From assembly GCA_021161835.1 (NCBI GenBank), contig JAGGZV010000027.1, forward strand, positions 1 to 38,083: a stretch of 38,083 nt of DNA. The letters run 5' to 3'. Position 1 is the stretch's first letter. Each line of letters begins with the position of its first letter. Made by a program: the position numbers and the translations under genes. This document shows, piece by piece, positions 1 through 6,767 of this stretch. The notes beneath the pieces are model-generated. The model worked only from the letters and a program-made list of their open reading frames with translations, did no database searches and was not told the DNA's origin. This DNA comes from Thermotogae bacterium (GTDB lineage: Bacteria; Thermotogota; Thermotogae; UBA12178).

Positions 1-410
1 GTATAGGAGCGTCAAATGGACTTGAAAAGTATATTCCATTACTTGAAAAACTTGGAAAGGAAGAGCTGGCTCCCGATGTAATTGTCTTTGGGGCACCCGC
101 TTCCTACTACTACGATTTAAACACCTACAATCCCGTGAATACAATCATGGAACTGAATGTGCCCGTTTTAATCCTTCAGGGTGGCAAGGACTACCAGGTT
201 ACCGAAAAAGACTACAATATCTGGAAAAAAGAGATGAAAAATTGCAAGAACATAGAATACAGGTTCTATGAAGATCTCAACCATCTCTTCATCACTTCCG
301 ATGCCACACCATCACCCATAGATGTGTACAAAGCCGGACACGTTAACCTGCGTGTTATAGAGGACATAACAAAGTGGATAAAGGAGAAGTGTAACTCCAC
401 GAAGTTCTGA
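1..410 (+). CDS. Alpha/beta-hydrolase esterase, EstD-like, 3' fragment
   Basis: This is the C-terminal part of an alpha/beta hydrolase. The reading frame is open from base 3 of the window, so the listed GTG at 135 is not the real start; the gene begins upstream. Visible are the strand-loop VPVLILQGGKDYQV carrying the acid residue of a catalytic triad and LNHLF carrying the histidine. The Asp-to-His spacing is 31 residues, which is the spacing I recall for the T. maritima esterase EstD (Asp347/His378). The nucleophile serine lies outside the window. EstD is a cytoplasmic carboxylesterase acting on short acyl esters. The family call is firm; the EstD orthology rests on that spacing and on the nearby aro operon, and is inference. 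No terminator is evident after the TGA stop. Confidence 0.75.
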   Translation, partial: IGASNGLEKYIPLLEKLGKEELAPDVIVFGAPASYYYDLNTYNPVNTIMELNVPVLILQGGKDYQVTEKDYNIWKKEMKNCKNIEYRFYEDLNHLFITSDATPSPIDVYKAGHVNLRVIEDITKWIKEKCNSTKF

Positions 411-756
411 GTTTACGTTGTCGCCTGGGCACATAACACGCGGATATTTCTCACTTTACTCAGCTTCTCGAGCGTTATTACAGGGAAGCCAGTAATGTAC
501 GATAATTGCTGCAAAAATTGAAAACTCCTGTACCCCGGTAAAGAAGAGAAATATTATAAGGCCAAACACATCTTCTGAATGTCGAGTACTTTGTATGAAG
601 TCATAAGAAGTATGTGGATTTCCCATCATTTGGTAATGGACTTTAGACTTCCACGAATCTCCGTATAATTATTCGCAATATGAATAGCGTTTATTCGCTA
701 TCGATTTATAGCATTATACTGTTTTTCTTCGATACTTTTCGCCTGTTCGCCAGAAA
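411..756. other. Gene-poor interval between esterase and ATPase
   Basis: About 350 bases without a convincing ORF on either strand. A small perfect inverted repeat, ATAGCG-TTTATT-CGCTAT, lies near 685-702. A TATAAT at 664-669 has only a poor -35 partner (TTTAGA at 642-647), so it is a weak promoter candidate for the ATPase gene. Nothing else recognisable was seen. Confidence 0.4.
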
Positions 757-765
757 TGATATACT
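757..765 (+). promoter_or_regulatory. Extended -10 promoter of the ATPase gene
   Basis: TGATATACT fits the extended -10 pattern TGnTATAAT. There is no good -35, which is usual for extended -10 promoters. Transcription would start near 772, inside the first palindrome (763-780), so a protein bound there should block initiation. The promoter call is inferred from sequence only. Confidence 0.5.
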
Positions 766-799
766 ATCACCGGTGATAGTTACTATCAGGGGTGATAGT
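763..799. repeat. Tandem palindromic operator-like sites
   Basis: Two 18-bp palindromes stand 19 bp apart. The first (763-780) is perfect: ACTATCACCGGTGATAGT. The second (782-799), ACTATCAGGGGTGATAGT, keeps both arms with two central mismatches. The first overlaps the -10 and the predicted start point. The second contains the probable Shine-Dalgarno sequence (GGGGTGAT, 789-796) for the ATG at 801. A third copy lies just after the gene. Together they look like operator sites for autoregulation of the ATPase gene; element termini are the alternative. Confidence 0.7.
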
Positions 800-800
800 T

Positions 801-1913
801 ATGTTGTTTGATCCTGCACCTAAGAAGAATAAAAAGGAGCTTTTCGATAGGGAGGAGGAACTTAAAGAACTGCAGAAAGCTAATGTGCCAATGGTTATGG
901 TTCTTGGGAGCCGCAGGGTGGGTAAGACCTCGCTTGTAAGGGTTTTCATGAATGAAACAAGGTACCCCTCCTTATTTATAGACTGCAGGAGATTCACGGC
1001 AACAGAATCCAGGATAGAAGACTTCGCGGAAGCAATCGCAGAAGCATTTGAAACTTTGAATAAAAAAAGAGGAACTATTAAGAAGCTATTGAAGAATGTG
1101 GAAGAAATAGAGTTCTTAAAAGTAAGGATCAAGCTAAAATCACCCAATTTGAAGAAATCTATAATTGAGGTATTTGAAAAGATAAACGAATTGGCGGAAA
1201 GGCGAAGAACGTTTTTTTACTTGATATTTGATGAGGCCCAGAATCTCCGGTTCTTTAGAAGGATGCATGGAATAGCATTCAATGAGGTTTTTGGTTACAT
1301 ATACGATTCATTTTCAAATGTGAAAATCGTTCTCACAGGATCTGAAGCGGGACTTCTCCGGGAATTTTTGGGTGTGGAAGATAAGGGATCTCCACTTTAT
1401 GGAAGGTATATAAAGGAGATACCACTAACTCCGTTTTCAAGGGAAGATAGTTTGAAATTTTTGGAACTTGGATTTAAAGAAGTGGGGATGGAACCACGTA
1501 AAGAGGTACTTGAAATGGTGGTAGATGAGCTTGATGGTATTGTCGGTTGGCTTGTTTATTTTGGAAGGAAATGCATGGATGCTGGTGTTATAAATCATGA
1601 CATGATACATGAAACATTGAAAATCGCTGAAGGTGTGGTAAAAGCCGAGCTTGATAATATTGCCAGGCTGAGCATTAGATACCTGGCCGTTTTAAAAGTC
1701 ATTTCAATGGGGGCAAGTAAGTGGAAGGAGATAAAAAGTGGTGTGGAATTTCTGGAGAGGAAGAGGATAACAGATACGACTATTTCACGTTCTTTAGAAA
1801 GACTTGAAAAGATGGGATTCATTGAAAAGGTTTCTGACTCTTTTGGTGACAAAGTTTATAAAATTGTAGATCCAATTGTAGCACGCGTTTGCAAAGAAAT
1901 GCGGATAGGTTAA
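801..1913 (+). CDS. Archaeal-type STAND P-loop ATPase with C-terminal winged helix
   Basis: A 370-residue ATPase of the archaeal ATPase family (Pfam ATPase_2, MNS clade of STAND NTPases). Walker A is GSRRVGKTSL near residue 36, Walker B is LIFDEAQNL near 147, followed by the sensor-like strand VLTGSEAGLL. The region around 295-360 (KWKEIKSGVEF, ITDTTISRSLERLEKMGFIEKV) has the pattern of a winged helix-turn-helix. This ends in VYKIVDPIVARV, as usual for the family. The ATG at 801 is preferred over the listed GTG at 792 because GGGGTGAT lies five bases before it. The gene stands alone, bracketed by palindromes. Such genes are abundant in hyperthermophilic archaea and occur in Thermotogales, so lateral transfer is plausible. 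The cellular role is unknown; DNA binding by the C-terminal domain is inference. Confidence 0.85.
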   Translation: MLFDPAPKKNKKELFDREEELKELQKANVPMVMVLGSRRVGKTSLVRVFMNETRYPSLFIDCRRFTATESRIEDFAEAIAEAFETLNKKRGTIKKLLKNVEEIEFLKVRIKLKSPNLKKSIIEVFEKINELAERRRTFFYLIFDEAQNLRFFRRMHGIAFNEVFGYIYDSFSNVKIVLTGSEAGLLREFLGVEDKGSPLYGRYIKEIPLTPFSREDSLKFLELGFKEVGMEPRKEVLEMVVDELDGIVGWLVYFGRKCMDAGVINHDMIHETLKIAEGVVKAELDNIARLSIRYLAVLKVISMGASKWKEIKSGVEFLERKRITDTTISRSLERLEKMGFIEKVSDSFGDKVYKIVDPIVARVCKEMRIG

Positions 1914-1921
1914 AATTGATT

Positions 1922-1943
1922 CAACTATCACTGGTGATAGTTG
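1922..1943. repeat. Third palindrome, downstream of the ATPase gene
   Basis: A 22-bp near-perfect palindrome with core ACTATCACTGGTGATAGT lies nine bases after the ATPase stop codon. It matches the perfect upstream copy at 17 of 18 positions. It has no following T tract, so it does not look like an ordinary intrinsic terminator, although an RNA hairpin could form. No target-site duplication is visible between the outer flanks of this copy and the upstream ones. Confidence 0.75.
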
Positions 1944-2320
1944 AAGGCAGATTTCCTCCTCACCCTATTGTAGTATCTTTGCTGTATTTCCCATCTATCC
2001 ATCTCATGAGTTCTATATCTAGTTCTTTCACCCGATTTTCCTTTTCCCGGACTCTGACCCGCTGTGGACTCGTATTCCAATGCTATCTTGTTGCCTTGAA
2101 TTTTGATGATTATCTTCTGTTCCTGACCATTTACTACGTCACCTTTCTTACGAGTATTATCATCCGTCCAGTTTTCAAGGAATCTCAGTTCGAAGTATTG
2201 TGATATCCCTTTAAAGCCTTCCTCTCCCATTATTCCTTTCAATAACTGGTAAATATCTGCATATCCATCTGGGGAACACACTCCGACAAGACTTGACAAA
2301 TGAAACTTTTGATTGTACAA
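1928..2320 (-). pseudogene. Possible decayed or orphan ORF, function unknown
   Basis: An open frame of 130 codons from a TTG at 2320. The middle (around KGISQYFELRFLENW and EQKIIIKIQGNKIALEYES) reads like folded beta-rich protein. The start has no ribosome binding site, and the first residues overlap the aro promoter on the other strand. The last residues run into the palindrome at 1922-1943. I do not recognise a family. It may be the remnant of a longer gene whose ends have been lost, or a spurious ORF in a region otherwise without genes. Confidence 0.3.
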
Positions 2321-2321
2321 T
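2293..2321 (+). promoter_or_regulatory. Promoter of the aromatic amino acid operon
   Basis: TTGACA (2293-2298), a 17-base spacer and TACAAT (2316-2321) make a near-consensus sigma-A promoter on the plus strand. Transcription should start near 2328, giving a roughly 250-base leader before aroH that holds a leader peptide and a terminator. Confidence 0.8.
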
Positions 2322-2354
2322 TTTCAAAACATCGAGCGTAAAGGTGGGTAGAAG

Positions 2355-2435
2355 GTGAAGAAAATCAGGGTTCTCCGGGCTCAGATGATCGAAAATGGAT
2401 TCTGGTTTTATAGCTATGACGGCACCTGTCCGTGA
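2355..2435 (+). CDS. Aromatic leader peptide of the aro operon (26 aa)
   Basis: This is too short for the ORF track. It starts at GTG 2355, with AAGGTGG at 2341-2347 as ribosome binding site (seven-base spacing), and ends at TGA 2433-2435. The peptide reads MKKIRVLRAQMIENG followed by FWFYSYDGTCP. Codons 16-21 (2400-2417) are Phe-Trp-Phe-Tyr-Ser-Tyr: five aromatic codons in six, covering all three aromatic amino acids. Its position between the promoter and a terminator hairpin, upstream of aroH-aroF-tyrA and the shikimate genes, is what is expected of an attenuator control peptide. An internal ATG at 2385 lacks a ribosome binding site. The peptide itself probably has no function beyond ribosome positioning. 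Confidence 0.8.
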   Translation: MKKIRVLRAQMIENGFWFYSYDGTCP

Positions 2436-2537
2436 GTAATCAGGTGCTCCGGGCAGGTGCTAAACGTTATCTGTCCGGAGCACCCAGAAGCATAGAATGG
2501 AAGGGGTCTCCGGGCAACCGGAGACCCCTTTTATTTT
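2422..2537 (+). promoter_or_regulatory. Ribosome-mediated transcription attenuator, alternative hairpins
   Basis: Five complementary segments are visible. Segment 1 (2422-2432, overlapping the last leader codons) pairs with the 3' part of segment 2 (2450-2460): 11 bp with one G-U. Segment 2 (2443-2456) pairs with segment 3 (2471-2484): 14 bp with one G-U. Segment 3 (2475-2485) pairs with segment 4 (2504-2513): 10 bp around a bulge. Segment 4 (2503-2513) pairs with segment 5 (2518-2528): the terminator. A ribosome stalled on the aromatic codons leaves segment 1 free, so 1:2 and 3:4 can form and transcription continues. A ribosome reaching the stop codon covers segment 1, so 2:3 and the 4:5 terminator form. 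The pairings are seen; the regulatory logic is inferred. Confidence 0.7.
2503..2537 (+). terminator. Intrinsic terminator in the aro leader
   Basis: A perfect 11-bp stem, GGGGTCTCCGG / CCGGAGACCCC, is closed by a GCAA (GNRA-type) tetraloop and followed by TTTTATTTT. It sits about 40 bases before the aroH start, so it must be read through for the operon to be expressed. Confidence 0.9.
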
Positions 2538-2574
2538 GAAAGCATCTCCTGAAAGGAAGCACGGAGGTGATGAG

Positions 2575-2925
2575 GTGATAGCGATAAGAGGTGCGACATC
2601 GGTGGAGAAGGATACGCCTGAGCATGTGCGGAGTAGAGTAAAAGAACTGTTCGAAGAGATAGTCAGTAGAAACAAGATCAGAAGAATAGAAGCGATTATC
2701 TTCTCCGTAACGAAAGATATCCAGTCTCTGAACCCTGCCACCGTTTTGCGAGAAGATCGATCCCTCGACAGCGTTGCATTGATGTGCTTTCAGGAAGCCC
2801 AGTTCAACGGTTCACCGGAAAAGATAATAAGGATTCTGATATTCTGCGATTCCGATACGAGAGAGTTTGTTTATCTGCATGGTGCTCAGAAATTGAGGCC
2901 TGATCTTGCGGAGGTGAGAGGGTGA
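2575..2925 (+). CDS. aroH: Chorismate mutase, AroH class
   Basis: A monofunctional chorismate mutase of the trimeric B. subtilis AroH fold, converting chorismate to prephenate. It has 116 residues against about 127 in B. subtilis. Active-site counterparts are all visible: Arg5 in AIRGAT, Arg59, Cys71 and Glu74 in MCFQEAQ, Arg86 in IIRIL, Tyr100 in FVYL and Arg108 in KLRPDL (B. subtilis Arg7, Arg63, Cys75, Glu78, Arg90, Tyr108, Arg116). The listed start at 2497 would lie inside the terminator. The GTG at 2575 has GGAGGTGAT at 2563-2571 and matches the family start. It is the first gene after the attenuator and overlaps aroF by GTGA. Together with tyrA it forms the branch from chorismate toward tyrosine and, with a dehydratase not seen here, phenylalanine. 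Confidence 0.93.
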   Translation: MIAIRGATSVEKDTPEHVRSRVKELFEEIVSRNKIRRIEAIIFSVTKDIQSLNPATVLREDRSLDSVALMCFQEAQFNGSPEKIIRILIFCDSDTREFVYLHGAQKLRPDLAEVRG

Positions 2926-3938
2926 TAGTGGTGCTGAAACCCGGTAGCGGGGATAAGGAGGTTTCTAAAATCGAAGAATTTGTTTCCAAAAGAGGATTGA
3001 AAACCTATGTCTGGAAAGGTACACAAAGGGTGGTGGTGGGCATTGTGGGCGATCTGGAATACTTCTCATCTGAGCAGGTGGAATCCCTGGGGTGTGTGGA
3101 GAGCGTCATAAGAGTACTGAAACCGTTCAAACTGGTTTCACGTGAATTCAAGACGGAAGACACCATTGTGAAGATAGGAGATGTGACAGTCGGAAACGGT
3201 TTCTTCACCGTGATGGCAGGCCCATGCGCTGTTGAAAACAGGGAAATGATAATGGAAACGGCTGAATTTCTGGCTTCACTGGGTGTGAAGATCCTCAGGG
3301 GAGGTGCCTTCAAACCACGAACTTCTCCCTATTCCTTCCAGGGGCTCGGCGTGAAAGGTTTGGAGTACCTCAGAGAAGCTGCGGACAAATACAACATGAA
3401 GGTGGTAACCGAGGTCATGAGCGAAATCGATCTCGATACAGTAGCAGAATACAGCGATATACTGCAAATAGGCTCCAGAAACGCTCAGAATTTCTCACTG
3501 TTGAAAAAGGTCGGTGAAAAGAAAAAACCGGTGCTTCTGAAAAGAGGGTTCATGAACACCGTTGAAGAAATGCTTCTGGCAGCGGAGTATGTTGCACTGC
3601 AGGATAATATGAGCATAATTCTGTGCGAGAGAGGTATACGCACGTTTGAAAAGGCAACGAGAAATACACTGGATATCTCGGCAGTACCCGTTATTCGCTC
3701 TCAATCACATCTTCCCATTGTTGTGGATCCCAGTCATGCAGCCGGTCGAAACGATATAATAACTCCACTTGCAAAAGCGGCCATGGCAGCGGGAGCACAT
3801 GGAATCCTGGTAGAAGTACACCCCAGACCAGAAGAAGCACTCTCCGATGGAAAACAGAGCCTTTCGTTCAAGCAATTCGAAGAACTGTATCGCGAACTCA
3901 GGGAATTGTCCAAACCCCTGGGGGTGAACATGAATTGA
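2922..3938 (+). CDS. aroF: 3-deoxy-D-arabino-heptulosonate 7-phosphate synthase
   Basis: DAHP synthase joins phosphoenolpyruvate and erythrose 4-phosphate, the first committed step of the shikimate pathway. It is 338 residues, the same as the T. maritima type I-beta enzyme. Residues 1-70 form the ferredoxin-like, ACT-type regulatory domain (MIVVLKPGSG to RVLKPFKLVSREF) that in T. maritima mediates feedback inhibition by tyrosine and phenylalanine. The barrel follows, with metal ligand Cys102 in AGPCAVE and His, Glu and Asp in DPSHAAGR, LVEVHPRPE and SDGKQSL; KPRTSPYSFQG is the signature loop. The GTG start overlaps the aroH stop (GTGA). Feedback inhibition by the ACT-type domain is inferred from the family, and would complement control by the attenuator. 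Confidence 0.97.
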   Translation: MIVVLKPGSGDKEVSKIEEFVSKRGLKTYVWKGTQRVVVGIVGDLEYFSSEQVESLGCVESVIRVLKPFKLVSREFKTEDTIVKIGDVTVGNGFFTVMAGPCAVENREMIMETAEFLASLGVKILRGGAFKPRTSPYSFQGLGVKGLEYLREAADKYNMKVVTEVMSEIDLDTVAEYSDILQIGSRNAQNFSLLKKVGEKKKPVLLKRGFMNTVEEMLLAAEYVALQDNMSIILCERGIRTFEKATRNTLDISAVPVIRSQSHLPIVVDPSHAAGRNDIITPLAKAAMAAGAHGILVEVHPRPEEALSDGKQSLSFKQFEELYRELRELSKPLGVNMN

Positions 3939-4729
3939 AGAACGATGAATTCGCCGAGTTTAGAAACATCGGAATAATAGGAACGGGAACCATCGGGGGA
4001 TCTCTGGCTATCAAGTTGAAGTCTCTGGGATACAACGTATTCGCGGATGACACGGATGAGGAGATTCTGACTCTTCTCAAGAACGTTTATGGAATCAAGC
4101 CTTTGAAGGATCACGTACACGAAGATATGGACATGTTGATATTGGCGGTTCCGATGAGAGAAGAAGAAAGGCTACTCGAAACGATCGAGTTTGGAGGATT
4201 GATAATGGATGTGGCTAGCGTCAAAAAACCTTTTATGAGCATTGCAAACCGGCGAGGTTTGAGATTCGTGGGAGGGCATCCCATGGCTGGAAGCGATCGA
4301 AGCGGAATGAAAGGCTGGAATCCTGAGATGTTCGTCAAAAGGCCCTTTCTACTGTGCAAAGGCGAGCATGCATTACCGGAAGATTCAATCAAAGTTGAAA
4401 AAGTGGTGAAAGACATCGGTGGAAATCCCATCTGGTTGAAACCCGAGGAACACGATCGGATAGTTTCCAGAGTAAGTCAGGTGACTTACTTTATATCTCT
4501 CATGGCCAGGAATCTGGGTCACGGTTACGAACGGTTTGCGGGACCGGGCTATGAATCCACCACACGTCTTTCACTTCAGAATGTTGATATGGTGCTGGAT
4601 ATGGTGTTTTACAACAGAGAAAACATTCTGAAAGACCTGAAAAAAGCCAGGAATATTTTGAATGAGATCATCATGCGCATAGAAGGTAAGCAGGAGGAAG
4701 AACTGCTCAGGAGTGTGGTATTGGGATGA
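3935..4729 (+). CDS. tyrA: Prephenate dehydrogenase
   Basis: TyrA catalyses the NAD(P)-dependent oxidative decarboxylation of prephenate to 4-hydroxyphenylpyruvate, on the way to tyrosine. The protein has 264 residues. The Rossmann nucleotide-binding motif GIIGTGTIGGSL lies near residue 13, and GGHPMAGSDRSG carries the conserved active-site histidine. The C-terminal half is the helical dimerisation domain (YESTTRLS region). There is no C-terminal ACT domain, so direct feedback control is not apparent. The TTG start at 3935 overlaps the aroF stop (TTGA) and is preceded by GGGGGTGA. Whether it prefers prephenate or arogenate cannot be told from sequence. Confidence 0.92.
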   Translation: MKNDEFAEFRNIGIIGTGTIGGSLAIKLKSLGYNVFADDTDEEILTLLKNVYGIKPLKDHVHEDMDMLILAVPMREEERLLETIEFGGLIMDVASVKKPFMSIANRRGLRFVGGHPMAGSDRSGMKGWNPEMFVKRPFLLCKGEHALPEDSIKVEKVVKDIGGNPIWLKPEEHDRIVSRVSQVTYFISLMARNLGHGYERFAGPGYESTTRLSLQNVDMVLDMVFYNRENILKDLKKARNILNEIIMRIEGKQEEELLRSVVLG

Positions 4730-5988
4730 AGATATCACCAGCTAAAAGGATTCGGGGTAACATAAAGGTACCACCCGATAAATCCATCACACATAGAGCT
4801 TTGATTTTCTCGGCAATAGCCCGAACACCTGCCGAACTCTGGAATCTTCTGGAATGTGATGATACGTTACGAACATTTAAAGCGCTCAAACAACTGGGTA
4901 TCCAGTTCAAAGGTGATTTCAAACATCTAGAAGTGTGGCCACGCGAATTCGCCGAACCCATTTCACCGCTGTACTGTGGAAATTCCGGTACCACCGCAAG
5001 GCTGATGACCGGATTGTTGGCGGCTAAAAAGGGATTTTACATCCTGTACGGTGATGAATCGCTCTCCAGACGACCAATGAGGAGAGTCGTGGAACCCCTG
5101 AAGAAGATGGGAGCAAATATAGCGGGAAGGAATGATGACGATAATCTTCCCATTGCCATAAAAGGTGAAAAGCTACTCGGCCACCGACACGAACTCAAGA
5201 TAGCAAGTGCACAGGTAAAAAGCGCTCTACTGCTTGCAGGCCTGAACGCGGAAGGTGAAACGGTGGTAAAAGAACCGTACAAAAGCAGGGATCACTCTGA
5301 ACGGCTTCTGAAAATCATGGGAGCCGATATCTCGGGAAATGGTTGTGAGATCATTATAAGGCCTTCAGAGCTGTCAGGTATTTCCTTCGAAATCCCCGGC
5401 GATTTTTCTTCAGCTGCTTTCTTCATAACCCTCGCCGTTCTACATCCAAACGCCGAGATTATCATCGAAGGAGTCAATTTGAACGAAACACGTCTGGGAT
5501 TGCTGAAAGCACTCAAAGATATGGGAGCAAATATCGAGTGTGAAATCGTTTCTCTCGATCCTGAACCTGTGGGTACAATCAAAGCTACATCCTCACGCTT
5601 GAAAGGAGTTGAAGTGGATGCATTGATGATACCTTCGATGATCGATGAACTCCCTCTTCTTGCCCTTGCAGGCGTCTTCGCAGAAGGAATCACCAGAGTA
5701 TCGGATGCTTACGAACTCCGAAAAAAGGAATCAGATAGGATAAAGGCAACCGTAGAAAACTTCAAAAAATTGGGAATAGAGATTGAGGAATACCCCGATG
5801 GATTTGTGATACAGGGACCTCAGAAATTGAAGGGTGGGAAAGGTGCCACGTACGGTGATCATAGAATAGCGATGATGCTTGCTATAGCTGGAGCGCTGTC
5901 GGAGGAGGGTGTCCACCTGGACGATGTCGAGTGTGTTGGCATTTCCTTCCCCACGTTTTTCCAGCTCCTGGAGGTGATAACATATTGA
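4726..5988 (+). CDS. aroA: 3-phosphoshikimate 1-carboxyvinyltransferase (EPSP synthase)
   Basis: EPSP synthase transfers the enolpyruvyl group of PEP to shikimate 3-phosphate. The 420-residue protein shows the family signatures in order: VPPDKSITHRALI (substrate-binding Lys/Ser), GNSGTTARLMTG, SRRPMRRVVEPL, ASAQVKSALLLAGL, PGDFSSAAFFI, IDELPLLALAG, RKKESDRI and GDHRIAMMLAIAG. The length is normal. The ATG start overlaps the tyrA stop (ATGA). The GNSGTTAR glycine-rich loop is intact, with Gly where sensitive class I enzymes have it; the glyphosate class was not resolved further. Cytoplasmic. Confidence 0.97.
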   Translation: MKISPAKRIRGNIKVPPDKSITHRALIFSAIARTPAELWNLLECDDTLRTFKALKQLGIQFKGDFKHLEVWPREFAEPISPLYCGNSGTTARLMTGLLAAKKGFYILYGDESLSRRPMRRVVEPLKKMGANIAGRNDDDNLPIAIKGEKLLGHRHELKIASAQVKSALLLAGLNAEGETVVKEPYKSRDHSERLLKIMGADISGNGCEIIIRPSELSGISFEIPGDFSSAAFFITLAVLHPNAEIIIEGVNLNETRLGLLKALKDMGANIECEIVSLDPEPVGTIKATSSRLKGVEVDALMIPSMIDELPLLALAGVFAEGITRVSDAYELRKKESDRIKATVENFKKLGIEIEEYPDGFVIQGPQKLKGGKGATYGDHRIAMMLAIAGALSEEGVHLDDVECVGISFPTFFQLLEVITY

Positions 5989-6767
5989 AATTTTCCATCA
6001 TCGGCTATCCTCTGGCACACAGTCTTTCGCCCAGAATATACAACACCTATTTTGAGAGAATAAGCGTGAATGCACGTTACACACCTCTGGAAATCAAACC
6101 TGAAGAGTTCGAAGAGAGAATATGGGAAGTTGTCAGGGATTTTCGAGGATTCAACGTGACCATTCCACACAAAGAACGAGTGACTCCATTCGTTGAACTC
6201 GATGAGGAAAGCAGGATCATAGGTGCGGTAAATTGTGTGTGTGAAGGTAAAGGACACAACACCGACTGGATAGGATTTCTCAGGTCTTTAAGAGACATCA
6301 AACTCGTGGAACCCGTTACAGTGGTTGGAGCAGGTGGAGCCGCGCGAGCCATCGTGTTTGGATTGGCAAAGCTCAACGTGAAGAACATTCATCTCGTGAA
6401 TCGGACGATAGAAAGAGCAAAACACATGGCAAAACTGTTCTCATCCATAGGTCTTAGAATAAAGGTATGGGACCTGCCGTCTCTGTCACGGGCCGTTTGT
6501 GAATCTTACACACTTATAAACACCACTTCCCTTGGTCTGAAAGGAGAAAATCTTCCATTGAAACCAGATGAAATGTGTCATCTTACACTGGTCTACGATG
6601 TCATATATTCTGAAACGCCGCTTCAAACCGTGGCCAGAAAAATGGGGATACCTGTTGTCGACGGGAAAGCCATGCTGTACCATCAGGCGGTTGAAAATCT
6701 CAAAATCTGGCGATTGCTGAAGGATCCAAAAGCTTTTGAAGAAGTTTTTAAGGAGGTGGTGAGTTGA
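5985..6767 (+). CDS. aroE: Shikimate dehydrogenase
   Basis: AroE reduces 3-dehydroshikimate to shikimate with NADPH. The start is TTG 5985, not the listed 5931: GGAGGTGAT lies six bases before it, the TTG overlaps the aroA stop (TTGA), and the protein then begins MKFSIIGYPLAHSLSP, the usual family start. It gives 260 residues. The substrate-binding serines are in AHSLSP, catalytic Lys in VTIPHKE and catalytic Asp in HNTDWIGF. The nucleotide loop is VVGAGGAARAIVFGL, and later INTTSLGL and YDVIYSETPL also fit the family. The enzyme is complete and cytoplasmic. Confidence 0.96.
   Translation: MKFSIIGYPLAHSLSPRIYNTYFERISVNARYTPLEIKPEEFEERIWEVVRDFRGFNVTIPHKERVTPFVELDEESRIIGAVNCVCEGKGHNTDWIGFLRSLRDIKLVEPVTVVGAGGAARAIVFGLAKLNVKNIHLVNRTIERAKHMAKLFSSIGLRIKVWDLPSLSRAVCESYTLINTTSLGLKGENLPLKPDEMCHLTLVYDVIYSETPLQTVARKMGIPVVDGKAMLYHQAVENLKIWRLLKDPKAFEEVFKEVVS

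Noticed and set aside
763-1943. Insertion sequence with the ATPase as transposase
   Set aside because: The protein is a STAND ATPase with no transposase motif, the repeats are palindromes rather than long terminal inverted repeats, and no target-site duplication is visible.
2328-2537. T-box riboswitch in the aro leader
   Set aside because: There is no T-box core (AGGGTGGNACCGCG) or specifier-loop architecture, while a translated aromatic codon run with its own ribosome binding site is present, which fits ribosome-mediated attenuation.
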